Source of the DNA: Bombardia bombarda
Lineage: Eukaryota > Ascomycota > Sordariomycetes > Sordariales > Lasiosphaeriaceae
NCBI GenBank assembly: GCA_030512295.1
Contig: JAULSR010000001.1
Span: 9,571,001 to 9,635,000 of the forward strand
DNA: 64,000 bases
Direction of reading: 5' to 3'
Made by a program: the position numbers and the translations under genes. A model generated the notes under the pieces. That model was not told the DNA's origin. It searched no databases and was given only the letters and a program-made list of their open reading frames with translations. Every line of letters begins with the position of its first letter. Positions within the stretch are counted from its first letter, which is position 1. This document shows positions 1 to 12,441 of this stretch, piece after piece.

Positions 1-1638
1 CCTGACATGGGCTGCACAAGCTACAGCTACAGCACATCAATCACAGTCAAGCTGCCAAGCACACAAGTGTTGAATCTACCTCTCCAAACATCCACCTATG
101 ATCTGACAGCGGCGGTGCCAATAAAGTTAACTGCGGCCAGTGCGGCCACCGAATGCTAGAGTGCCCAACCCATTGAAAGAGCCATGGAAGTGATTCGCTG
201 TTGCTAGGTGATCTGGCAAAACCAACTAAGGTAGGCCGTCTCCAGCCGCCTGCCGGGCACTACCTACCTCTGGTCGGGCACTTCAGGTCGCTCGCTGTGG
301 AGTCTGGATGCTGCTTTGCCCAAGGCCCTAAACTGCTGCAGATGGGAATCCTGGAAACCAGCAAACCAGGTTCCATTACGGCCGGCCGCCTCCGCGCCTC
401 GCTGCAATCTGGATATCCCATCCCAGGAATTAAGATACATTCCTTACCTGACAACCGATTGGCATGGATGGGAACGGCGGCGGCAGCAATTGTTTTTCTC
501 TTTATGAGATCATGACATCGACTGCCAAGACGATCGCTATCGCTTCGATGGCTTGGCGGTCCGTAAACTGTGGACTCTGGCTGGGCGTCCACGCGCTCTC
601 TTGCCCGGAGTAGGCAAGGTTGATAGCTGGATTTTCTCATAGTGCGGGCCTATATCTGCTCGTCCATGCTGTATATAGTGGAGCTGTAGCAAGCAGGCAG
701 GCCCGGGCCAGGTCGTTCGTCGTTCAGGTCGCAACGCTACAGGTCAGCCAGGACACCTCAGGGCGCCTCTCAGGCGATTTGACCCAACCTGATCTGCGCA
801 GCAAGTGGTGCCCTTCAGGTGCCCCTCTAGTGGTGTAACAAGGGTCAGGGGTCTGGCACCAGCCGCTCGGCATCCACACCCACACACAAGACGCCGCCTA
901 GGAAACATCTGACGAAACGCCCGCCAAGCTAACAACCTGGAAGCCTCCGCCCATCTTCCCGGCCCTTCTCTGGAGCTCGACCCCCGGCAAGCTCCCATTG
1001 CTCCCTCAGCTTGTCTCGAGCTTGTTTACCTCAGTTCCTTAATATGAAAGGCGGTGCATGATAAGCTTGGATGAACTTTTTCTCCGTTGACTTGCGTGTC
1101 TTGTAGTTATTATTTCTTCTTCTCACCCTTCCCCCTCACGCCGACCCAGACCGAGCTAGCTAGCTTCCATCTCTCCGTCGCCAAATCCTCCTCCGCCCGG
1201 ACGTTACCTTTGGTCACCAATCCCAATTCGTTTGACATCCGGACCTTCAGCTGCGTGGTGTGCTACTCGAGACCTCGTGTCGGCAACCTGACCACATTCT
1301 CCCCCTCCTCGGACGCAGGACGGACGTATATAGAAACGGGCCCGCCTTGTCATTTTTCTCCCAGTGAAAAGAGCAGAATCATATCTTGCAGCTGTCGCGT
1401 GATTCTTCGAGAAATCTCGTCAGACGCATACCCCCCAATATTATTTTGCCGTACTGGGTGAATATGAGCAGCTCTCCGCCCTGCTCTCCTCAGTTGTGCC
1501 TCGTTAGAAGCACCCAGGGCAACCGACAACCTTGAATATCAAGCCACGAACCCGACAATAACACCATCAGGATACCTAACCCCAGGGACAGAGATATCCC
1601 AACCCACCAATCAACCAAAAACCAAATAAACAACAACC
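1..1638. other. intergenic region upstream of the cyclin gene
   Basis: No convincing gene is visible. The open frames here are short, overlap on both strands and show no recognisable domain or coding-like third-position bias. From about 1090 the sequence becomes C/T-rich, as fungal promoters and 5' leaders often are, so the last 500 bases probably hold the promoter and leader of the cyclin gene. A gene whose body lies left of the window cannot be excluded. Confidence 0.5.
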
Positions 1639-2717
1639 ATGGCGAGGGACTACACACCAGACCCCGTCGACCACGACAACGACGACTTTGACTTCGACCA
1701 GGAATACTTTGCTCGCACCTACCGCCCCCTATCCAACCTTCCCACCCCTCCACCCTCCTCGCACAACTCGTCGGCCACCCAGAGCCCAAAGACCCTGCTG
1801 GAGGATGGGGGGATTCTCGACTCGGAGCTGCTAGGTCAGTGCTCACCCTACTACCTACCTACCTACCTTACTTACCCATCCGTATCATGCTAACAATCCC
1901 ACAACAGGCCCAGCAGTCCACCTCGTCAACCTCGTCCCCCAGCCGCATCACTCGCTCTCCCCTCCGTCCCCCTCGTCCACAAGATGCTCACCCGCGCCGC
2001 CCTCCCCCTCGAGACCGTCGCCCTCGCCGTCTGCATCCTGGACTCGCTCAACTCGCGCTTCTCCCTAAACTGGCGCCTCGTCTGCCCCCTGGCGCAGCCG
2101 CAGCAGCAGAAGCAGCAGCAGTACGAGCCCTCCTCCCCCTCCTACGCCGTCGCCGTCAAGCGCCACACCCTTCCAGCGAGCAGCCCCATCCCAGACTACA
2201 GCAACCACCACCAACTCCACATCGACTGCGTCAACCCCGAAGTCATCATCCTCGCCTCCATGATCATCGCGCACAAATTCCTCGACGACTGCTGCTCCTC
2301 GATATCAACAGCCTACTACCGCGCCGCCTGGGGCAAGAAGATGTGGACGTGCGCCCAGATCAACGTGACGGAGCGCTGCATCATGGAGAGCTTGGGTTAT
2401 CGCATCCTGCCGCTGTGGGACTCTCGGCTGATCGAGGACGCGCTCAATGATATGGAGCGCGCTGGGCGGCAGGCTGTGGTGCCGCTGCGTGGCTGCGGTG
2501 GTAATAGCCATCAACGCTCTATGAGCTCTATGAGCTCTGGCAAGGCTGTTTTCGGTTTGGAGCTGCAGATGACGCCTGTTGAGACGCCTGTTTCAGAGCA
2601 TGGTGAGGGGATGGATTGCGGTCTGGGTCTGTTGAACGGCTTCGCTGTTGGCCCACCGCTGCCACTGCCGCTTGTCGTCTCTGGTGTTACTTGCGAATCT
2701 CCGCATCTTCCGATCAA

Positions 2718-2750
<33 letters not shown>

Positions 2751-2814
2751 GGGCAAGAGGAAGATGGGATTCGGCGAGGATTGTGGTGGTGGTAATGGTG
2801 TGGAGCTGATCTGA
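1639..2814 (+). CDS. cyclin-domain protein (Pcl/Pho80-like)
   Basis: This predicted 368-aa protein carries a cyclin box, so it probably binds and directs a cyclin-dependent kinase. Exon 1 is 1639-1838 and exon 2 is 1908-2814. The GTGCTC donor at 1839 is chosen because the better-looking GTCAGT at 1835 would break the frame into exon 2; the acceptor is ACAACAG at 1907. The cyclin fold is seen in the helical run starting LTRAALPLETVALAVCILD, followed by a long insert and then VIILASMIIAHKFLDD and YRAAWGKKMW. That layout, with an Ala-rich helix ending in AHKFLDD, is typical of fungal Pcl-type cyclins that partner a Pho85-like kinase. Exon 1 encodes an acidic, Pro/Ser-rich disordered N-terminus. 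The C-terminal tail contains ten consecutive ACG codons (poly-Thr). The cyclin family is fairly sure; the partner kinase and process are inference. Confidence 0.75.
2718..2749 (+). repeat. (ACG)10 trinucleotide tract in the cyclin gene
   Basis: Ten ACG codons run in frame near the C-terminus of the cyclin gene and give a poly-threonine stretch. A perfect trinucleotide array like this is likely to vary in length between strains. Confidence 0.85.
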
Positions 2815-4582
2815 TCTAACAAATACATGCATTGCATTGCATATCATCTTTATTCATGTTCTTCTCTTTTGTTATTGTTTTCTTTTTGGCTTCATCGCGT
2901 GGAGGGCGGATGGGTGGGGGTGTTTTGGGCCATGATCATTCATACACGGGCATGCATGGATGACCACATGACGAACGAAAAGTACTCTTTGGGCGTTGTT
3001 TTTATCATCTTGTGTGTCAATATCAGACACATGATGCTGCTGTTGTCACAAAAACGAGGAGCGGCGGCGGCTGGGCTAGCTGGCTGGCTACATAGGCATA
3101 GTATTTGGCGCCCATTTGGTTCTTGGGCCGGTTTCTTTTCGCTCTTTCTATCTTTTTCGTGTGCGGTGGCGTTGAACTTGAATGTTGTTCTTATCCCTTT
3201 TTGCATACGACGATCATCACCCCATTGGCCTATCCATCATGCACACATATACCGCACGCCAAGATGGGTGAATGGGTGTGTGAGTGAGTGGGCGCGAGTT
3301 AGGGCGGTGATGGTTGGCAGCAGAAGCAGTCGTTTCGTTTCATTGTACTTGGCTTATTCATAGCGATCAGTACTTTGCTTTTGGCTATGGGATGGCGGGG
3401 TTGGTGGTATGGTTCAGATTCGTTTGGTGGTTTTGGCTGAGGTGTTGGTTGCATGTGAAAGAGGATTTGGAGGGGGCCAAAGCTAAGAAAAGAAAAATAC
3501 ACGGAACACCCAACCTAAAAAAGAGGGATCACGACGACGACAGATCAACAACGACAGCAACGACAAACACGAAGTACGACGACGATAGCAACGATAATAA
3601 CACAACAACAATAACAACAACGGGGAGACGGGCGGAGAGTCAGCAGTGGTTTTGGTTTCGGAAGGAAAGAGAGCGGCTCACTGCCTGCCTGCCTTCTCAT
3701 TGTGCACACACACATACACTCACACATATCATACACGCATTGCACACATACATACATAACTCAACTCACACTTGGGTGTGAACCGGGCTGGCTACCGCAG
3801 TAATAATACCTTAGTTTTAGTACATATCTCTATGAATGAATCATTCTGTTAGTGCACTGTTGAGATAGTAGGTTTGCGGTGATGATGTTTCGTGAGTCTG
3901 TATAAATCTCATCAATAAATGAGGGATGATGAGTGCATTAATGAATGGGAAGTTGAGATGGAGATACTAATAAGAGTTCCCCACTTTAAATCATATAACC
4001 CATATTTTACTTCTAAGTGAGAATTCAGTGTTACCAATATGTATGATACTTTTCATTTTAGACAGCTATCGTTAGAATGAAGGTTGCTTCCCCTTTTTTG
4101 GGGGTAACCAGAAAACCACACACCAAACCCCCAGAAGTTGTGGGGTTTGTGGGGCAAAGGCACGACTGGCGGGCGAGGGGCAGACGAGGGGCAAAAAGGC
4201 AAAAAAAGAGGGCGGTGCACGGGCCCCAGGTCGGGCCGCCGCTATCGGCGGGCGGGGTGAAGGAGGTGAGAGGTGAGTCGTGACATTTCCACCCACCTTC
4301 GCCCCTGCCCAGTGGGCAGTGGTGCTAACTATAGTTCTAGTGCAGAACGGGCGTCTTCAGTGAGAAATACAGACCCTACTTACACTACGGATACACATCC
4401 AAGCCAAGACACCCAACTGCCAATCCATCCAGTCACAGTGAGGGGTTTTAAAAAACGGTCATCATTTTGCAATTGAAACGCCCATCCACACATTGCCAAC
4501 CGCATTCGATTTGCACTGCGAGTACCTGCGTCTGTTCAGGTCCAGATATATAATCTATATCACACATACACACACATAAATC
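2815..4582. other. intergenic region with low-complexity tracts, THR4 promoter
   Basis: No gene is supported. The left part is the 3' flank of the cyclin gene. An imperfect ACGACA/AACAAC tract lies at about 3530-3630 and a CA/CATA-rich tract at about 3703-3775. The right part, from about 4080, should hold the promoter and leader of threonine synthase. TGAGTCG at 4274-4280 differs by one base from the TGAGTCA site of Gcn4/Cpc1, the general amino-acid control activator. That would suit a threonine gene but is weak evidence on its own. Confidence 0.5.
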
Positions 4583-6591
4583 ATGGCGACCAACGGCGCA
4601 CCGGCAGAGGATAAGACTCATTCTGAGTCACAACTATACCTGTCCACCAGAGGAGGTGACTACGGTGTGAGTTGATATCAGACAAAGAGCCACCCCCTAT
4701 TATCGACTTTTTGCTAATTATTTGATTTTTCGACAAAAAAGCTCTCATTCGAGACTGTTGTCCTCAAGGGCCTCGCCAAAGACGGCGGTCTTTTCCTGCC
4801 CCAGGAGATCCCCAGTGTAGCAGCAGAATGGGTACGTGTTGTAACAGAACAACTGTTTGATCCAATATCACAAGAACCAGGAAACTAACGAAATCAACAG
4901 CAAAGTTGGAAGGACCTCTCCTACACAGAGCTCGCCTACAACATCTTCAGCCTCTTCATCTCCAGAAGCGAGATCCCCGCCGAGGACCTCAGGGCCCTGA
5001 TCGACAAGAGCTACTCGACCTTCCGCGCCAAGCAGGTCACTCCCCTAGTTCACCTCGAGGACAAGCTCTATCTTCTCGAGCTGTTCCATGGCCCTAGCTA
5101 CTCTTTCAAGGACTGTACGTTTTTGCCTCCTTTATGAAATGATGCTATGGGGGTTTCACTGAACTGACACGTCATATAATAGGCGCCCTGCAGTTCTTGG
5201 GAAACCTTTTTGAGTATTTCCTCGTACGGAAAAACGTAGGGAAGGAAGGAAAGGGTATATTGTTCCTCCTAATTGCAACATATATTTGCAGAAAATGGAA
5301 ACTAACTGGCCCCCAGACAGGCATCATTTGACGGTTGTCGGTGCGACGAGCGGTGACGTAAATTCTCCCAGCCTTCCCCCTATTGTGCAGCTCGACGATA
5401 CTAACACCTCAACAGACCGGCTCTGCAGCCATCTACGGCCTCAGAGGCAAGAAGGACGTATCCGTATGCATCTTGCACCCCAAGGGCCGCGTCAGCCCCA
5501 TCCAGGAGGCGCAGATGACCAGCGTCCTCGATGCCAACGTCTACAACCTCGCCGTGACAGGCACCTTTGACGACTGCCAGGACATCGTCAAGGCCCTCTT
5601 CAGCGACCCCGAGACCAACGAGTCCCTCAACCTCGGCGCCGTCAACTCCATCAACTTCTCCAGGATACTCGCCCAGATCGTCTACTACTTCCACTCCTAC
5701 TTCGCCCTCGCCAAGCAGCAGCAAGCCTCGGGCGGATCCTTCACCGTCGGTGACAAGGTCCGCTTCGTAGTCCCCACCGGCAACTTTGGCGACATCATGG
5801 CCGGCTACCTCGCCGTCCGCATGGGCCTCCCCGTCGACAAGCTCGTCATCGCCACAAACGAGAACGACATCCTCGACCGCTTCTGGAAGACGGGCTGCTA
5901 CGAAAAGCACGCCACTACCGGCCCCGAAGCCGAAGGCGGCCTCGAGGTCGACGGCGTCAAGGCCCACGAGGAGGGCGTCAAGGAGACGCTGTCCCCCGCC
6001 ATGGACATCCTCGTGTCCAGCAACTTTGAGCGCCTGCTCTGGTTCCTCGCGCACGAGTTCGCCGCCACCGTCGGCATGGACGACGAGTTCAACAAGAAGC
6101 AGGCCGGCCAGGAGGTCGACAAGTGGCTGCGCGACCTCAAGACCAAGGGCGGCTTCGGCCCCGTCTACCAGGACGTGCTCAACAGCGCCCGCAAGGCCTT
6201 CGAGAGCGAGCGCGTCAGCGACGAGCAGACCCTCGAGACCATGAAGCTGTACTACGACAAGGTCGGCTACGTGCTCGACCCGCACACGGCGGTCGGCGTG
6301 ACGGCCGCGGTGAGGTCGATTGCCCGCGTGCAGGGGGATGAGGAGGAGAAGGAGGAGGTGATGCCGCACATCTCGCTGTCGACGGCGCATCCGGCCAAGT
6401 TTGCCGGCGCAGTGGAGCTGGCGCTCAAGGATAAGAGGGGCTTCAGCTTTGGCAAGGTACTGCCGCTTGAGTTTATCGGGCTGGGGGAGAAGCAGAAGCG
6501 GGTTACGGATGTGGAGAATGACTGGAGGGTGGTGGGCAAGTTGGTTAAGGAGCAGGTGGAGAGGGAGCTTACTGCCGGGGCTGCTCACTAG
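4583..6591 (+). CDS. THR4: threonine synthase
   Basis: The enzyme converts O-phospho-L-homoserine to L-threonine with pyridoxal phosphate, the last step of threonine synthesis. Six exons fit: 4583-4666, 4742-4831, 4901-5114, 5183-5254, 5317-5357 and 5416-6591, giving 558 aa, slightly longer than yeast Thr4. Family landmarks appear in order: the N-terminal STRGGDYG, LSFETVVLKGLAKDGGLFLP, the cofactor lysine in GPSYSFKD (about Lys128), VVGATSGDTGSAAIYGLRG, the GRVSPIQEAQMT segment, and FVVPTGNFGDIMAGY. The small exons were placed by splice signals plus continuity of this conserved sequence; the 41-nt exon 5 encodes HHLTVVGATSGD. The long antisense frame across the last exon is a by-product of GC-rich codon use. 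A possible Cpc1/Gcn4-like site lies about 310 bp upstream. Confidence 0.95.
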
Positions 6592-8143
6592 GGAGTCAAT
6601 GGGATCAGCTTATGCTGGTCACCTACATTCTCTATGGCGGTGGATCAATGGCAGGAGTAGTGGTGGTATTGTTAGTTCATAATGGGTGGTATTTCAAAAG
6701 GAAAGAGAAAAAGAGAAAAATGGGCGAGCGGGCGACGGCACGAGATTCCTTTCCTACCTACCATGTGTATAGACAGACTATTGGCGCCAAAATAGGGAAA
6801 GATAAAAACAGGATTAAAAGAGAGGGAAAATTGTCTGAGATCAACATAAAGTTAGTGTATACCTCGCCCCTTAACCTCCTTTGCGATATGAGCTGAGGGA
6901 ATGTTCATGTCTGTTGGGTATTGTTACCCGAGTGAACTTGCAGGTGACATCTACTCCTTTTTTGAAATAGGTACAGGTCTTAGAGGATATTGGATCAGGC
7001 GTCGGTCGACAGTCGTATACCAATTACCGTTCCACTGTTAGCTGGTTTGTTTTCGAGGAGTGGGGGATGGAGATAGAGGTGAACGGGAAAGAAGAAAGGG
7101 GCCACGAAGAAGATCACGTTCTGCTCCGAGTTGTTCCACTAAACTGTTTATCCCACTGTACTATTCCACGACTACCTACCTAACTATCCCACAACTGACT
7201 ATCCCAACTTTGCTTACCCCGAATAATTATCCTAAGTGGCTACCCCGAGTGACTACCATTGTTAGATCATCTCGAGTTATACAACATAAGCCGCCACATA
7301 CGCTTCCAACGCTCGATCTTACCCATACCAATCCGCCACAATGCAAGACATGGGCAACACGGCGAGACAAAATACGACCACACAGGATAGAACAAGACAT
7401 GATACGACACGGTAGCAGCAAGACAAGACACGACACAACAAGAGAAGCGACAGGATACAGCATAACAAAAACACGACAACACAAAATACGATGCGGCCTG
7501 CTGTTGAAGTCCACAAATATACGCCCTAAAGATACACCCTCTGATTCCACTTCCAATCCATAATGCCCATCAAACAAGGGAGTTCGACCATCACCCTGCC
7601 TTCCTTTCTCTCCCTCCTCCCGACCACCATCATCCATCCCTCACGACCAACCTCCAAAGATGACCAGAACCACTCCATGACCATGATCCACACAACGTCA
7701 ACACTACAAACAAGCTGGCAAAAAAAAAAGACAGGAGAAATAGTCAAGTTGAAGGAATATTATTATCATTATTGGTATCCATATTCATAACCTTCATCAA
7801 ACCATAACCTCATAACCCATAACCGCGCGTACAACCAGTGTACGCACTCGTGCCCATAACCATTATCCAAGTCGCTTCGCTATGCTTAAACCAAATAAAC
7901 CAAACCAATAATCCCAAATAAACCCAAACCAAACCATGCTGAAGTACACATAACGTGTAATACATACACAACACACAACACACACACGCCAGACACGCAT
8001 ACGTAAAGTATATACAACGAACGAACGCAACGTACGCACTTATGCACGCACGCTACATAACGCATTAAACCCCATCGTCCAAAAATCTAGAAGAAAATCT
8101 ACTACACGCACGCATTTTTAAGAAATCGTGCATGCATGCATCT
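6592..8143. other. intergenic region, mostly degenerate short-unit repeats
   Basis: After the THR4 3' flank there is no supported gene. Several different low-complexity tracts follow one another: TATCCCAC/TACCTAC-like copies at 7120-7260, ACRAC/AAGACA-rich sequence at 7310-7500, CATAACC-like copies at 7795-7870, AAACCAAAT-like copies at 7885-7940, CA-rich sequence at 7955-8000, and ACGAACG/ACGCAC copies at 8010-8060. The retroelement inserted immediately to the right, with its target duplication at 8144-8148. Confidence 0.6.
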
Positions 8144-8148
8144 ACGGC

Positions 8149-8400
8149 TGTTGGAATGACAAGGTCATTCGTACGAGTCACTATAGTAACTGTAGAGAAC
8201 GGGTTGGTTGGGGGTTGTTGTTGTTATATTGATCTGCTTGTCTATGTAAAAGGATCACGAACTACGGGGATAGGAAGTGGGTGGTGTTTGGAGGGGTTCC
8301 TGGGACACGTGACCAATCCCCACTGTTTTGCATCCTATCGACCAATCACAGCCGTCATAGCCTGACGGCTGTATGCCTCTGATTGATCGTAAATCCGATA
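8149..8400 (-). repeat. copia LTR (element 3' LTR)
   Basis: This 252-bp repeat begins TGTTGGAATGACAAGG and ends CCGATA. The target duplication ACGGC precedes it at 8144-8148. By eye it differs from the right LTR at six positions, all transitions, mostly CpA/TpG to TpA. Its own terminal CA has become TA. Confidence 0.93.
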
Positions 8401-11400
8401 CTAGCAATCTTTTACTTTTTCCAACGACTAACTTCCTCCCTTATTGAGGGCCTTGCTACTTGTTGTCCTTCCTATTCCGCTTTACGGAAGCTTGAATTCC
8501 TACCTTCAACGTATTGTTATCAATGAGGGCCTGTAGGGACTGGTTGGGTGTTGATTTCGTCATTGCGTCGGCCGGGTTGTCGTTGCCGTTGATTTAACGG
8601 ACTTTAAAGATTTCTTGCTTTTCGTATGCCTGCTTTATACTTATAATATCTATCATAAGCCGCTTCTTTTTCGTAGTGCCTAGCTTTATTAAGTATTCGT
8701 ATAGAGAGAAAGAGTCGGTATAGATGATTATAGGGATGTTCGGGATGTTTAGTTTAGTTAGGATTATGTTGATCGTTGTGTTGAAGGAAATGCTTGCGTT
8801 AATGCCGTTAGCCATCGTATAGATTTCTGAAGCTAGTACGCTTTTTGTAATTCGCTTGTATTTAATTAATAACTAATGGACTATGTTTCCTATTATTGTG
8901 AAGCTTCTTTCGTCCGTTTTTTCGTTTGTTAGGAAGATTACGTATCCGATCTGTGAGCTTAGGTCCTTATTGTTGGCGAATAAAGCGTTTACGTAAACGA
9001 ATAATCTAGCTGTACGTAAGTTGAGGGGGATGTAATTAATGCTTCGGTCGACGTGTTTTATTTGCTACTTAATTCGTTTATTTATCCTAGCAACGTTTTC
9101 TTTTGTAGGTTTTTTATACTGTGCTGCCGCCGATAGGTCGAATGCGGCCTTAAGTTAATAAATCGATGCGATATATGCGCCGCGTGCTCGCTGTTCGATG
9201 TATTTTTGGACATTGGTTGCGATTTTGAGCTTCTTGCCTTGTTTTTTCTGCCGTAAGGCTAGTATATTATCCTTTTAAAAGGTTAAAATACATCCGTTAA
9301 ATGTAAGCGGGTTAGCCGGAGTTAACTTTTACTTTAGTTTAGCTATAAACTTAGTTTTTTTAATTATCTCCTTCTTTAAAGCTTCGAAACCTAGATCGCT
9401 AAAGCTAATCGTATCATTAATTTATATATTAACAACTATAAAATACTTTAAATCGTTTAATATAATTAATAAGTATAAATTATAAATTAATATGGTTATA
9501 CTTAATTAGTTTCAATAATATTTGAAGTAAGTTGCTTATTAGTACGTATTTGCCTCGGTTATGCTATATAACGGCTTGATTACCTTTATGATTGTCCTTT
9601 CCGGATAGTTGTAGCAAATTTATTTAGGAAAGTAGGTTAGAATCGTACGTTGAAGTGCCGTTATAAACTGTATATATACTTACGTAATGTTTTAGATTTA
9701 TAGTATTATTCCTTGCCGGATTAAAGAGGGTGCTAGGGCAATTAGAATCCGTTGGCTCGTTCGTTAGATTATAGGGTTTTGCATTAACACCAATTCTTTG
9801 CCTTAATCGTTGTAGCCTTATATTATAAGCCGGGATTTCTTATATAGGGAGTTTATTTCTTTGCTTTTAATCTTTCGTACTATGTGCGACTTAAAAATAT
9901 ATATACCTTTATATTTCTCCGGGTCGTACTTTTGGAATATAAAAACCCCTCGTTTAATAAAAGCTTCGACTTCTTTTTAATTAAAAAGGGAAAAAGGTTC
10001 GCTAGCTATTAGAATTTTCCTTTTTTAACGGAGTCGGACTGTTAAATTATAGTCTTTAATTTCTTTCGTTATTAAGTAAGTTGTTATAAGGTTTATACTT
10101 TTAATTATTATTATATTTATACTAAGGTTCGGCTTCGCCTTATTTTTTAACTTAGGGGGACGTCTTCGCCGCCTTAATATTTGGATTTCTTCCTATAAAA
10201 AAATTTATTTATCGTCGCGGTCGTCGTTATTATAAGGTCTTTTAGTCTTATCTTAAATCGGGATAATAGTTAAGTTATTACGGTAATATAGTTTAATTAT
10301 TATAATACAGAAATTAATAAGTTTACCGTTAATTTTAATTGTATAGGTTTTTTTATTATATACGAGTAATATATACGGGCCGGTTTATTTATAAGCTTTT
10401 CGTTATATTTTTATTTCGCTTTAAAGAGGGAAGTTAAATATTTCCAAATTATTCGGGCCGTTACAAGTATTTAAAGCTTTAGATATTTATCTCTTTACCT
10501 TAAAGGTATATATTTTTATTATTATTTTTTATATTACTTTCGTACATGTTTTAATAGAAAGGGATTGGGGTAATAAGTTAATTATTTAAGGATACGTTTC
10601 GAAAATAAAGAGTATAGGTATTAAGCCGTTTAGGTTTATAATATTGTTGATTATTTTAATAACTATTTAAAGAGTTTGGTTTATTATAATATTAACGTTT
10701 TATAGGTTTGCTATAATAATTTTATATATTTATTTAAATAATTTATAATACCGCTTTAATTTATTAATAAAATTATAAGCTTTAACGGGAACTTTTTTAA
10801 TCTTAATCGATATATTATAGGCGTTATTAACGAATTTTTTTACCGTAAAGTTAATTCTTATATCGATAATAATAATATTAAATAATTTAATATATATATC
10901 GATTTATATAATTCGGATTATATTTTATATTACTTTTATTATTATTTTTTAAAAAAATCGTACGGTTTAAAAAAAGGTAGCTTTATTAATAAAATAAATA
11001 ACTAACTTTTTATCGATATATATAATATTTATTATTATTCGGTAATTAAAATTAATCTCGTTACGGAAAGTGAATTTAAATCTGCCGGGGTTATTACCTT
11101 ATATTTAATATTAATAATAAAACTTATTAATTTTTTTAATAACGTTATAATTTAAATTATTATAATTTATTCGTATAAGTATTTTATATAAGCGTTTTAT
11201 CGCCGAATAATTAAATTATTGATATAATTAATATAGTTCCGTTTTTATTAAATAGTATTATATAATAGTTTTTTTTATATCGTTTAATAAAAGCTAAAGA
11301 TAGCTTTATTTCCGTACGATTAAATAGCCCTTATTTCGATAAATTAAAATATTAAGGATATTATTAAAATAAATACCGTACTTATTTATATTTAAAAAGT

Positions 11401-12181
11401 AAAATAAAAATAAAGTGTTCGTTAAAATAATTTAAAAATTAATAATTTTAAAAGGAGTTTTTACAGCTACAGTTCCGAAAGATATACTTTTTAAATTATT
11501 TTTAAACCGTACGCGATATTATCTAGCTATTAAGGTATTAATTTTAATATTAAAGACTTTTTTTGAAATGTTTTAACTTAATTTTTATTAGTTATTAATA
11601 TACTTGTTATACTTATGTTAAGTATAATGCTTTAAAAAGTTTTTAAATTATATTAGTTTTTAAAATAAAAAAAAGATACGGGTTCGTTCGGAAATTGTTT
11701 AAATGGGTCGGTTATTATTATTATATGTATTATTGTTTAATTATTAAAAAAGTTAATTATCTTTTTGCTATTAACCGGGCTGTATGCTGTTAAAAAGCTT
11801 TCAAACTTTAGTTTAAGTATTGTTTTTACGGTTAGCTAAGTCTCGAAATTAGTTTTAGTTTTGGCTTCGCTTTCGCCGGTATCGATACTTTTGAAATTTA
11901 TTAAAAATTAAACGAAATTAGTTTTTTTTTTATTTATTTTTTATATATATTTTCGTTATTAGTTATATTTTAATCGGCGTTTAAAGATTGAATACTTTAT
12001 AAATTAATAGTTTTATTTTCCATATACGAAATACTTTTTACTACCTTTAATTAACTTACGTGGTCCGCCGCCTTAGGGGTTCGTTCGGTAGCTTTTTTTA
12101 GTAGTAAACTGCTCGCTTTCGTATTATCGATTAACCTAATATTAATTAACGTTTTCTAGTTTTTAATCGGTAGAATATTAT
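8401..12181 (-). other. RIP-mutated AT-rich copia interior (pol remnant)
   Basis: The stretch is decayed pol of the copia element. AT content rises steeply from about 8600 and is extreme between about 9300 and 12000, where TpA is abundant and CpA and TpG are scarce. Stops fill all frames. Near the left LTR, where mutation is lighter, an RNase H fragment is still readable. The strip next to the LTR, read on the minus strand, is purine-rich and would be the polypurine tract. The nested gypsy interrupts this region at 12182. Confidence 0.85.
8594..8815 (-). pseudogene. copia RNase H fragment
   Basis: A 73-codon open stretch reads like the end of a copia polyprotein. It contains IYTDSFSLYEYLIKLGTT, resembling the RNase H segment with its catalytic aspartate (YTDS), followed by KKRLMIDIISIKQAY. 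It has no start or stop of its own and is flanked by RIP-created stops. It shows the orientation and family of the element. Confidence 0.75.
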
Positions 12182-12394
12182 TGTAAGGACATCGGACTTC
12201 CCCAAGCACATGCCAGTTATCCTACCAACTGTGTATATAAGCAGCGGCCCTCGCCCACCTTCCGTTGCGAGGGCCAGGTTGAAGTCTTACGCCAATACCA
12301 GTCATTGCTCGCCTTCCCAACTATCTTCATTGCTCGCCTGCCCAGTTGTCTTCCTTGTGACCACCTTGATCAGGCGTACCTGCCTTCTCTTACA
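12182..12394 (+). repeat. gypsy 5' LTR
   Basis: This LTR has a TATATAA box at 12234-12240. A perfect 9-bp inverted repeat follows (GGCCCTCGC at 12246-12254, GCGAGGGCC at 12267-12275). A 25-bp unit beginning CATTGCTCGCCT is tandemly duplicated with changes at 12303-12327 and 12328-12352. AGGTTGAAG at 12276-12284 is the reverse complement of CTTCAACCT just downstream of the LTR. Confidence 0.97.
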
Positions 12395-12397
12395 ATT

Positions 12398-12406
12398 CTT
12401 CAACCT
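12398..12406 (+). promoter_or_regulatory. candidate self-complementary primer-binding site
   Basis: CTTCAACCT starts four bases after the LTR end, where a reverse-transcription primer site is expected. It is exactly complementary to AGGTTGAAG in the LTR (12276-12284), 36 bp after the TATA box. In Tf1-type elements the 5' end of the element's own mRNA primes minus-strand synthesis. This nine-base match would serve that if transcripts start near 12276. The start site is inferred, not seen. Confidence 0.5.
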
Positions 12407-12441
12407 CCATATACCACACGGTAACGATCGAGCCGGTCACT

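Noticed and set aside
1835..1907. GTCAGT donor in the cyclin gene
   Set aside because: Better consensus than GTGCTC at 1839, but the 73-bp intron it makes puts exon 2 out of the cyclin frame.
5401..6588. 395-codon open frame on the minus strand
   Set aside because: It is exactly antisense to the last THR4 exon and consists of Leu/Val/Gly/Asp-rich sequence generated by GC-rich codons; no domain.
8149..8400. Repeated short open frames with GMTRSFVRVTI in three places
   Set aside because: They are translations of the three copia LTR copies, not genes.
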